Below, in pieces: positions 1 to 9,472 of a stretch of 64,000 bases of DNA; positions within the stretch are counted from its first letter, which is position 1; every line of letters begins with the position of its first letter. The notes under the pieces are model-generated. The model was not told the origin of the DNA. It saw only the letters and a program-made list of their open reading frames with translations, and searched no databases. Made by a program: the position numbers and the translations under genes. Origin of the DNA: Fasciolopsis buskii (taxonomy: Eukaryota; Platyhelminthes; Trematoda; Plagiorchiida; Fasciolidae); the NCBI GenBank assembly GCA_008360955.1, contig LUCM01008702.1, positions 97,449 through 161,448 of the forward strand, given 5' to 3'.

Positions 1-303
1 ATCGCTCAACCCACCAATTAGAAACCATGGAAGCACTGTACAGCTGTTTCATCCTTGTTAGGAATTATCAGCAGTGCATGGTTAATTATTTCATGAAAAC
101 ATTCAATCTCCTACTACTAAAATATACCAAGTAATCAAGCTCTGTAGGTCATATCCAAAGCGTTCGTCGTACTTAGGCTACCTGCAGTCGAGTCATCTAT
201 TAATGGGGTTCAATCGCTGTCAGCTAGCGGCCCGTGGCCGTACAAATCAGTGACGGATAGGTGCAACATCATGTGGTGAAGTTGAACAAACCGTTCAGAG
301 CCT
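1..303. other. non-coding, nothing recognised
   Basis: I see no reading frame, repeat or RNA gene in this stretch. It is ordinary mixed-composition DNA leading into the SINE that begins near 304. Confidence 0.5.
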
Positions 304-368
304 GCCCGGTAATGGCTAAGGCGTTCGACTCAGAATCGTTCGTCCCGGGTTCGCGTCCCAGTTCGGGC
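304..368 (+). pseudogene. tRNA-Leu(CAG)-like SINE head
   Basis: The segment folds partly as a tRNA. The acceptor ends GCCCG (304-308) and CGGGC (364-368) pair. A seven-base anticodon loop CTCAGAA (329-335) presents CAG. The T arm has loop TTCGCGT with four of five stem pairs. The D-arm wording GGCTAAGGCG and the GACTCAG block are typical of leucine tRNAs. The long variable arm expected for tRNA-Leu is missing and the anticodon stem has only three pairs, so this is a relic Pol III promoter of the SINE, not a working tRNA gene. Confidence 0.65.
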
Positions 369-425
369 GCGGTGGATATGCACTGCTAATGAGTCCTAAC
401 TACGCTGTTGTCTAGTTTGAATTAA
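304..425 (+). mobile_element. tRNA-derived SINE with a broken hammerhead tail
   Basis: The head is tRNA-like. It has an A box at 313-323 (TGGCTAAGGCG) and a B box at 348-358 (GGTTCGCGTCC), each one base off consensus. The tail (from about 369) runs through GTGGATATGCACTGC, a CTAATGA-GTCC block at 384-396, and ends near a GTCTAGTTTGAATT motif. This order (tRNA head, GTGGAT.. linker, hammerhead core, GTCTAG.. end) matches the layout I recall for trematode hammerhead SINEs; that family link is from memory. The hammerhead is dead here: the core reads CTAATGA instead of CTGANGA, and the 3' half of stem II plus the GAAA strand are missing. I could not define target-site duplications. Confidence 0.7.
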
Positions 426-1499
426 CGCACAAAGCGCCAATTCAGAAGTTATGTATGCATGCAACTGGTAACATCACATTTGCATATCGGGCGATCATGA
501 TAAATATGAAGTGTTCTGATTCATACGCGTTAGGTTTCCAAATAAACGGAACGTACGCGGCGGAGGATGAAAATTTTCACATTGTGTGAACTCACACTGA
601 ACAGTTACGCTTGATCATTAAACAAATGTTGCTTTGCTTGCGTATATCGCATCATCTTGTTACATTCTATTCTGTGACGAATTGTGGACCGGTTAAAATT
701 CCGGATAATGATATGCCTGTTCTAAATTACTGTATACTAGTACAAAACTTTTTACCTAATCATTAGTCAAAATTGAACGAATTTTTTGTGTTCAATCGTA
801 ATTTCAAATTTTTTCTCCTAGGGAAATCTATGCAAAGGTTGACTGTCTAGGTGAGGTAGCACATGTGTTTTAATGCTATTACGTAAATGTGAATGGACGT
901 TTGTTTTCGTTTAAAGATATGCATGTTTTACCGGATAAGCAATGCAAACAATACAAAAGGGGCGGATTTGTCTCCCAACTGTTCATATTCTTTTCGTATT
1001 GTGTAAATGTTTGTGTGCATGTTTGTGTGCATTTCAGTCAAAAACAATATTGGGAAAACAGTTATACACAGCACTTTGTAAGAAAAAAACCGTTAACAGA
1101 AAAGAATTGTTTGGAAAATCTCTGAAACTCTTCATTTTCAGGAAAGGTTCGTCAGGGGGCAATACCATTAGCATGTTTAGAAAATAAGTTGCCAATTTAA
1201 GTAGAGAAGAGATGTCTGAACACCAGCAACGTGAAGCACTCCAATGTCCATCAACGGGTTCTGCACTTACCGCCTACTGGTATGCACTGGTTTCGGTTAG
1301 TGAAGTAGTCAGCCTTGCTTCTACGTGTCTGGAATATCCAATTGTTTCGATTTTGTAAAGTAGGAGATACCGTCGGACAGAATAGAATGGAGATGAATAG
1401 TTAACCAAGCCAAAACGTACGGACTCCGACAAAGCATATAGGGATTTGCAAATGTGATGGACCAGGGAGGCGACATCATCCAAAATGGAGAGGAGCCAC
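426..1499. other. non-coding, no gene seen
   Basis: There are only short chance frames (up to about 80 codons) and one small TG-rich tandem duplication at 1008-1031. Nothing else is recognised. Confidence 0.45.
1008..1031. repeat. 12-bp tandem duplication, TG-rich
   Basis: The unit TGTTTGTGTGCA occurs twice in direct succession. It is a small slippage-type duplication with no evident function. Confidence 0.8.
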
Positions 1500-3130
1500 C
1501 AGGGTGATTAAAAAAAGAACGCAGGCATTTAATCAGTGAACGTTCTGTCGGGGTGAAAACGTTCCGCTAAAGAGTTGAAATTAACAGACAGAAACAATAA
1601 GTCTGCAGGAACCAGGAATAGAAGACCAGCTTGAAAGTTTGATCATTAAAAAGGTGAGCACATCAGCTGAAGATACAGCACAGTGCGTTCAAAGAGATCA
1701 GTTCATTGTCAAGTTCCATCCAAGTGACGATCATAGTTATGCAAAGAAATTTGGAGAAATGCTCTCTAAAAAACGGGTAGCTGGGACATCATCACTTGGT
1801 ACAAATGTGACTGGAGTATAGTTAGAAGGGTGGATGCAAGTACGGTTTATTAGATCTCTTCCTCCCACCGAACAACTGTCGTTTTGCCATAGGGGTCCGC
1901 CGCTATTGCCACTAGGGTACTGGTTGACGAACGCCGGTTCAACACCTTTGGTTTCACCTTTATTAAGGTGGAGATGCATCGTGAACGTTTCTCTAAAGGT
2001 ACTTCTTTTATCGCCTTAAAGATTCCAGAAACTGTGAAAAGATACGGTTATTTGAGAAGAGCAGGGCTTTGAGAAGATAGCGAATATCAAAAATTCAGTC
2101 TGGCCTTATCCGTTAGAAATCTGACGTTGTCGTCATTCAACTGAAAAAATAAGAAAAAGATGCGTTTGAAAGAGGCTTTTGGAAGAAATGAGAAACCAGA
2201 GAAGGGAATTTGGCCTCGGCTGTTTAGAACGAAGCAGACCGAGAGAATAGCTAACCCTTAATAGAAGCATTTTATAATCACTTGTTGAGAGTGTTGAGCA
2301 TAATTTTAGAGAATACTTCTGGATAGCTGCTGATGACTCATTTTAAACTGGAGATTTTCCTGGTAGGGAAAACGGAGAGGTCCATCAGATCCAACGCAGG
2401 CTGTAGTAGGGTCGATGCTTGATTAAAGCATTCATAATAACGTGTAGAAAAAATTTGAGAACTGAAACAAATGAATACCAAAAAATAAACCGGAAAAGTC
2501 GATTCACTGTTTTGCACGCTGATAGGGAGATCTATAAGTTCACCATAAGTGTACTGATATTACGAGAAATCCTGAGATAAAACTGAGCTTCTGGGATGTA
2601 AATACTGTTTAAAGTGTTTGGATAAATGAGATCATGCTTGCCGGATCAGAAAGAGTTTGCGTATGGTGCCACACCACCTTGGGTCTTCTTCCGGTTGGGA
2701 GAGTTTGAAGTTACTGGTCAACCAGAGTAGGTCCACAAAATCCCAATTTAGCCAAAAGTTTTCTATCCAGAAGATGCGAGAAACATTGATTGAAGAAAGG
2801 AGGAAGGAAGTTCGATATTTACTTGAACATAGATCGGACGCTGGGGCTGAACAGTGTTGAGATGGAAATTTTGGCCGGTAGAGTTGATTTCGGATCTACC
2901 CATCAGCTAACAAGAGCCCTTCTTCTAGGCAAAACAATTCAGTAATGCATAGCTGTGCCTGAGTCCAATCGAGGTTGAAAACCAGTCGGATATTTAAAGG
3001 GAAACAATTCGAAAAAGCTGTAGCGAGGAACAGAAATCACAATGAACCCAGCCCCCACAAGATAAACAATGAGGTGATGACGGCGAAGAACTGCGTCGCA
3101 TCCACTCAAGAGAAGTTCGGATGAGGGGCA
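1500..3130 (+). other. purine-rich tract, possible decayed element
   Basis: The plus strand is visibly purine-skewed here; for example, the line at 2161-2220 is about 65% A+G. Frames are short and full of stops, including 1639-1821 and 2657-2860. Such skew is common in coding strands of retroelements, so a heavily decayed element is possible, but I recognise no protease, reverse transcriptase, integrase or terminal repeat. Confidence 0.25.
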
Positions 3131-5756
3131 CTAGTAAACCAATATGACCATTACGAGGGTTGGCACGTTTTTGTCGTTGCAGTTAAACTGTTGAAGCTGC
3201 ATTGCAGCAGGAAGATAGTTCATTGAATCTTTGTAAGAAAAGTGTGAATGGCCCTTCGTCTGAGCCGGTCGAGGAAGTAGCAGAATATGCGGTGCTGACT
3301 TATCGATGGTGTCACTTTGAGGGACGGTAAATGCCAAGAAGCTCTTGAAACTATGGATCACATTCAAGACACATAGGGTAGTTCGCGTACTGAGTAGGTT
3401 AATTTTGCGTCAAATCTTATTGAAAGCTACACAGTCGCTGTAATAATAGGTTGATTCTTCGTAAGATTGGAATTCAGCTGTTTCCCCGGTCTAAAATAAT
3501 TTTGCAATATAAATCGGAGTTCCCCCACGTCGAGGAGTCAGTGAAAGGGCAGGAAATACCGAAAGTTAAAATAATTAGTCTTTTTAAACTAATTTGGATG
3601 ACGCCTTAACTCACTAAAACCAATCGAATTTTGAGTGCTTTTTTTGACTGTGCTCTACAGACCACCCCCATCAGAAAATTCAAGGACGTCTGCAGTGTTA
3701 GGGGACTTTGGTCGGAGAGAATGAAGTTTTTGTCTTGATTTGACGCATTTTGTTTGTAATTCAAGCCGATCAGAAGACCTCAGCCTTTTCTCATTTCGTT
3801 CCTTTATCGACAACAATAACTATACGGCATTTGTTTTATTCCATTTGTTTCTGGCCATTGCCTAAAATCACAGGAAACAGGAAACACCGAACTTTAGCCA
3901 TGAAAAAGTCGGTTGAAGGACTGTAGACCAGAAGAAATATTTCGATTTCAAAGGCTCTACCGATTGCGTTACCGAACAGAGTCAACTATTGTCTGCAGTT
4001 GTCACTTTGAAAAACATGCTGACCCACACACTGGGGTCTGACGGCAACTACAGAGGCCAGCCACCTGTTGTAGTCTTTTTATTTTTGCTACGTCATCGAT
4101 GGACCACATCAACCCACTGACGAACCGTTATCTGTCTCAGTGGACGGCTTTCTATGGGTATGCACAGAGAAGGTCCAAATCACCTTTGTGCACTCAAATC
4201 CAGGACCCGTCCAAAGAATGAACCCTCTTCCCAAGTACGTTAGTCCTAACCGAGTTACTGATACAATCCTCCCATCATACGGCGCTAAAGCCACGGAGAC
4301 ATCAACGTTCAAACACCGGAAGTATCTGGGCAGCACAGCAGCACCGACCTTAATGCTGCAGTGCAAACTGGACTTTTGAGCAATAACGTGCTGTCAGGTC
4401 GATGCCAGAGATGCTTTAAACTGGTGAATTTCAGCTGGGCCTTCTCTACAGACGGTGAAACTTTAATCAATTCAAAACTGCCTGATGAGAAACATCTTGA
4501 GTCCAAAATAGTACACATTACGTTTCACCAAATGCAGTCACTATCTACAGATAGACTAAACAGAGTAAATGCTATGCACATAATTTATGCCATTTTTAAA
4601 AGGCTAATCACAATTTAAGTAGCACAGATAGAAAGGTAAACTTCAAAGTATGCCGTGTAAGCAGAATAAAACCATTTTTGTCATTTACGAACCGTTTTCT
4701 TTTCGAATTATTATCTTCATAAGGAGGTAGTGACTAGTGCATGGAATCCATCATTCCTGGTCCTTTAACTGTGACCCTTTCCTTCGAGAATATTCTGTGG
4801 CATTCCGAGGACGACATTCACTCCACTACCTGGCTTTAAATGAATTCTTCGAACAGTTGATTTGGAATTTGTTCATCGCGTTTGACGATCCCTCAGTTCA
4901 TTTATACTAACCATGCCACTCTGTGGGCAACTCCTCCTTGTGCATTCATTTAGTATAGGCTCACAAACACATAAACTGCACAGCATCAGTGAAGGCGGGA
5001 AATTAGAAGAGACATAACTATCTACAAGTTAACAGGCTGGATTGTGTACCGCCGCAGCCTACGGACAGTAAACACCCCAGTCCGCCTCACTTAATTGGAT
5101 CAGGTCGAAGTGAAAATTGAAACTTGCCTTTATCAAAAACATTGTTGTCAGTTAACGTGCCAGTCAGCCGACCTCTCCGCTAGCAAGGATAATCTTCCTC
5201 AAAACGATTTTCGTCAAATTGCCCTGATAAAGTTTTTCTTTAATAAGCCGAAACGATGACCAATTGATTTCTACTTGCACCAATGAAGATGCTTTCGACA
5301 ACTACGTAAAATCAACAATAACCATTTTATTGCCACGTTTTTCACTCAAATATCTGTTCCTAGTACTCGCGGAATAAGGTGATTCCGGCCCTTTAGAGTA
5401 AAACCGACAGATTTACTCTAGAATTCTCTGTTGACGAAATACAATTAGTGTCTCACTCCTCGTGCGTCATTCATACCATTCCAGACACTGAAACTGTAGG
5501 TCGTACAGAACTGGTGGCCTTGGGAATAACTGAGCAAAAAACGATAAATGACAGATTTTAAGGTGTTTTCTTTTTATACTTTTTCTGGTAAATTTTCTCA
5601 CGCAGACGTGAATGCAGTGAAATTTCGCCACACCACATAACAACATTTGCAAAACTTGATGCAATATGATCTGTACTCATTAGTTCTCGCCTTTATCACT
5701 CCTTAGAGTTACAAAGTGACGTCTGAATCCTGGAGTATTTTCATGCATGCCTGTTT
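3131..5756. other. non-coding, one unassigned open frame
   Basis: The only notable item is a frame open from 4074 to 4379 on the plus strand (about 100 codons, ending TGA), with fairly protein-like composition (VDGFLWV.., KYVSPNRVTD..). I do not recognise it, and its length is within chance. It could be a retroelement fragment. The rest shows nothing. Confidence 0.3.
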
Positions 5757-5890
5757 GTCTATCTACGTACGTATGTACCTCTGCAAGTATATATATAGGT
5801 ACTTTTGTAGCTATGCATTTGTCATTGTATGCACATAAGCAAGTGTGTGTGTGTACATATTAGTATATATGCATGCGTATTTTTGCACTT
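5757..5890. repeat. TG/TA-rich simple-sequence region
   Basis: This region contains a (GT)6 run at 5843-5854 and surrounding interrupted TACGTATGTA, TATATATA and TATATGCATGCG stretches. It is an ordinary microsatellite-like tract. Confidence 0.75.
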
Positions 5891-6106
5891 GTACATCCAT
5901 GTATGATCTAAATGTGTTTTGATTAATCCACTGAGATGAATGATTGTTTGTTTGCATATATCTGCAATGGTGCAGAAACCGTCGGTTTTTCAAGCCTGAT
6001 CAAGATTCAACTTTTCCCTTTAGTACATGTTCACCCTTTGAACTCTCGAAGTGAACCACCGGGACCTGGGGAGCAATTACCAAGGAATCTTTAAACTACC
6101 AACCAG

Positions 6107-6369
6107 TTTATTGTGAATGATATAATGTTAATAACACAGCGTTGTTGGTAGATGTAATGCGCCAACGTTTCGACTACCGTGGGTAGTCTTTCTCAAGGCA
6201 AGTTTTACAATCAAATGACTGAGGGAACGTTCACATGGCATGTGAACGTTCCCTCAGTCATTTGATTGTAAAACTTGCCTTGAGAAAGACTACCCACGGT
6301 AGTCGAAACGTTGGCGCATTACATCTACCAACAACGCTGTGTTATTAACATTATATCATTCACAATAAA
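6107..6369. repeat. near-perfect 263-bp palindrome (131-bp arms, 1-nt centre)
   Basis: I compared the two arms base by base. 6107-6237 is the exact reverse complement of 6239-6369, with the single base G6238 at the centre. The first four bases of the left arm (6107-6110) belong to the target-site duplication. With essentially no spacer it could extrude as a cruciform, and its transcript would form a 131-bp hairpin. Confidence 0.95.
6278..6308 (+). other. degenerate hammerhead-like motif in the fold-back arm
   Basis: In the right arm, CTTGAGAAA is followed by a perfect seven-pair hairpin (GACTACC 6288-6294, loop CAC, GGTAGTC 6298-6304) and then GAAA (6305-6308) and CGTTGGCG. This is the order of hammerhead core strand, stem II, GAAA and a short stem III, as known in Penelope-like elements. 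The core strand departs from CTGANGA and the base before the expected cleavage site does not fit UH, so it is probably inactive. The same motif lies inverted in the left arm. Confidence 0.45.
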
Positions 6370-6439
6370 AACCAATACATGGCGCATCGATTTTTCGATA
6401 CACTCCTTACGTCGTTTGGTCCGGATACCAACCAGTTTA

Positions 6440-9400
6440 ATCCAAGTCAGTTGAATTTTTACACAAGACTGACCAATGCGGACATGAAATATATTTTTCT
6501 ACACCGAACTGTTTAGTCTTAAGGTTTTCAGTTACGGGCCATGAGTATTTCGAAGTACACGCACTTTATAACCCAGAGTCTAACAAGTGTTTCCTTAGAA
6601 AAACACCCGTCACCTCCTAGAAAGACAATTCGCAACTACGACTGAAGTAAAAGCAGAAACACAAGGAAAGCATGTTTAGGAGAAAAATGTCTATACAGTT
6701 CACATAATTGTTTGCGCAAAAAGAAAATGCGAAACTGCCGATAGGCGGGTGTTTACGATTTTTCCTGCCTAACCCGATCCAAGGTTGAAATCGGAAAATA
6801 CTTTCGTGGAACATATCTGTCGCTAAGCAGGTAGGTTTAGTCGAAGCAACGCAAACGCTAGCTAGTCTGCCGTTGGGGACGCATTGTAGGTGGCACACGC
6901 ATCAATGGATTTTCGTGCTTTCAAAGTCGACGCCACGAAGCGAGATCAAAGAGGAAACGTTTATGCAGTGAACTGATTTGTTGTACCATACAAATAGCGG
7001 ATCAATATAAGTGCAATCTTCAAAGTTGGAACATTATTTAATTCGGTGTCAATCTGGCATTGCAACGCTATTTTCTACCCTGTTTGTGAAATGCACTAAA
7101 TATAATCAGCTATTGGTTTCGGCAATGCATAATTTGCATCTAGAAAAATGTGGTTCCCTATTGAAATTTGATGAATTGAACTCCATTCATCCACTAGCCT
7201 TGCCAGTTGTTGGTAGTTTTTCTTAGCCTGCTCCTTAAATGTTTGTACATCTTCCGGTAGATTTGTTTCCGTTTGTATCAGCGGAACAATGAATGCGGAA
7301 ATTGCCCAATCACTATTTTGACAAATTTCCTCTTTTTCTCATTTATTTGGTCTAGATTAGAAAAAAAGGTCATCGATACAATATATCGTAGTTGGTTGTT
7401 TCAAAAATGTCTTACGAACTACTGACAATGCAAGCTGAGACTCTAAGGTCGACCCATGAAATAATCATCTTTAGTCATTTGCTCAACAACAAAATTTAAC
7501 GAAGTCATTCAAAGGTTTTACAGAATCCGAGTACCGAAAATCAGAGAGCTTTAAAAGACGATTACCGACAGCCCCGTTTGCTTATCATGGTGCGCAAGTA
7601 TTCCATACTTTTCAACACTACTCAGACAGGCTTAATTTGTATCTGCTGGGCAACAGGATTACAAACGTTGAACCACTTACTCGTGACCAGCTAATCAGTC
7701 ATTTTGCCCTCCGGATTTCAAAATGCCCCTTTAAACTGTTTTTTCCAACACTGTCTGGCCTTTGCCCACATGGCAATGTTGGAAACGATAGCAAATATTA
7801 AGGGCTTCCGTTGTCGTAATTAGTCCATGTTAAGACCCGTATGCCGTTGAGTATACCCTTAAGGATTTACACCACATCTGTGAACTAGAAACACGTCAAT
7901 ATGGTTGGAATGTCTTTTCACCAACGGTCAGTTACGTATTTTCTTTTTTTGATTCCTCCTGCACTTCCGGCAGACTGGAAGACTAACATAACTGCCAAAC
8001 AGCCCACCAATTCCCCAGACGAATAGAAAGGCAAACATATTTTCCACAGTGGGAGGTAGGCTAGATTCAACAAGGTACCACTGACCTCGGTTCGCAGGTT
8101 TTCGCAAGTACGCTGTAACTTTCCGTTAGTTATTATTTTTTGGATGTAGTCTTGAGAATCAAAACTTCGCTTAAGATTCCACTTTTTACCGAAGTGTTTG
8201 TTTGTAACGGTGAAATACCTTTCAGGTTGACAGTTAGGGACCTGTCGTCAAACAGGATGAATTTATGCAAGCAATTCTGGGAGAATTTCCAGATGCGTTT
8301 TGTTTAGAATTGATTTGGTACTGAATGGGATTAGAGACGATTAAAATAAGACATATATGACATTATCATTGGTTTATCCATACAAACATTTTTTAAGTAG
8401 AATAAACCAAAAGTGACGAAAGCTTAACATTTCTGCTGATTTCACCGCCTTAGCAAATTTATTTGTCTTCAATTGAAATGATTTATTTGAGCCGGCTGTG
8501 GAAAATTTTTGGGCAACACTTAAGATAAAAATAATACGAAAAGGAAATCCTTATTTGTCTGGGGGAATATCAAGGTCCCAGCAGTACTAAGGACTGCGTG
8601 GTTCGGCACAGTTTCCGCGAGGCACCCTCAAATCTTTAATTGATGTTTAGACGCTTAAGAGCAATTATGTCGGTATGCTTTTCTACGGTGTAGGGTGACG
8701 TGAAATTCCAGCAGTATGGAAAACTATAATCAGAGCGTATACTGAAAATTTTCTTAGTAAGCTGTCATAAGTAATGCGTTGTAGTTTAAAATAAGAAAAT
8801 TCTAAAGGTAAAAGGCGCCCCATGTCCCAAGTCGGCCGTTTAAGGTAACTTGGAATCGGAATCAGTTCGCAATTTTTATATTTGCTTGTCCGCGGATAGG
8901 TACTATCCCTGGTTGTTTCAGATATTCTGAATACTAAACTGTTCCAGAAAATAGCGAGGAAACAAAGAACCAAGTACTTCAAAGGTAATAGATTACTTTA
9001 ATTGGTTTGTCATAGAACGGAAATGAAAAATTACAGCAAGACCCGTAATCTAGTTAGATACAACGGAATTGTCCACTAAGCGATCATTTCCGAGATTGGG
9101 AAATTATGGGTTCGCCTTGATAACCGCTCGAGTGTTTAAAAGGAGAACATTATCCTTTGCTCCCCAGACCATTTAAAGCAGGTGCAATCTCAAAATGAAA
9201 CAGTGCTGGAACGGTATACGCTTAAATCGATTTTTCACCAATTCGAGATCAGAAGTCATCTTGCCTATGGATGTGGCATTGCATGCTTGCAAAGGCGTTA
9301 GAAGCTGACTCGCTCCAAGTAACAAAAACTATAAGACAAGCAAAACCAGTAACATTTGCCAACTTTGTCAACTGTTTCAGCCAAGACGAAAAGTTTTCGC

Positions 9401-9443
9401 CAAGCTTCTGATCTCTGAACTTTGCAAATAATTCGCTAACTTT
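6440..9443. other. non-coding, nothing recognised
   Basis: All frames are below 100 codons, on both strands (e.g. 6617-6898 minus, 8683-8982 minus), with no recognisable domain. I saw no repeats of note. Confidence 0.4.
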
Positions 9444-9472
9444 CATTTCTAGCCGAGGTTTCATCATCAGTG
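9444..9472 (-). other. hammerhead-like relic (Penelope-type motif)
   Basis: Read on the minus strand, the segment has a perfect core heptamer CTGATGA (forward 9464-9470), an imperfect stem II of the form AACC-TC-GGCT, and a GAAA strand (forward 9446-9449). The arrangement is that of a minimal hammerhead, and it differs in sequence from the 6.3-kb family. Stem III is not convincing. A chance match is possible. Confidence 0.3.

Larger units (their letters stand above)
6097..6439. mobile_element. fold-back insertion flanked by a 14-bp target-site duplication
   Basis: The direct repeat TACCAACCAGTTTA occurs at 6097-6110 and 6426-6439. Between them lies a 315-bp insert that begins TTGTGAATGAT and ends GTTTGGTCCGGA. 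Most of the insert is one long inverted repeat (arms 6107-6237 and 6239-6369). The 56-bp right tail (6370-6425) has no counterpart on the left. Relatives with the same ends lie at 15273-15404 and near 59.5-60.0 kb. Long variable target-site duplications and a hammerhead-like hairpin in the arm suggest a Penelope-like or other target-primed retroelement product, not a DNA transposon. No coding capacity remains. Confidence 0.75.

Noticed and set aside
4074..4379. Possible LTR-retrotransposon polyprotein end
   Set aside because: The VSVDGF wording is only loosely like the end of Gypsy integrases. No other pol motif or terminal repeat is found, so it stays unassigned.
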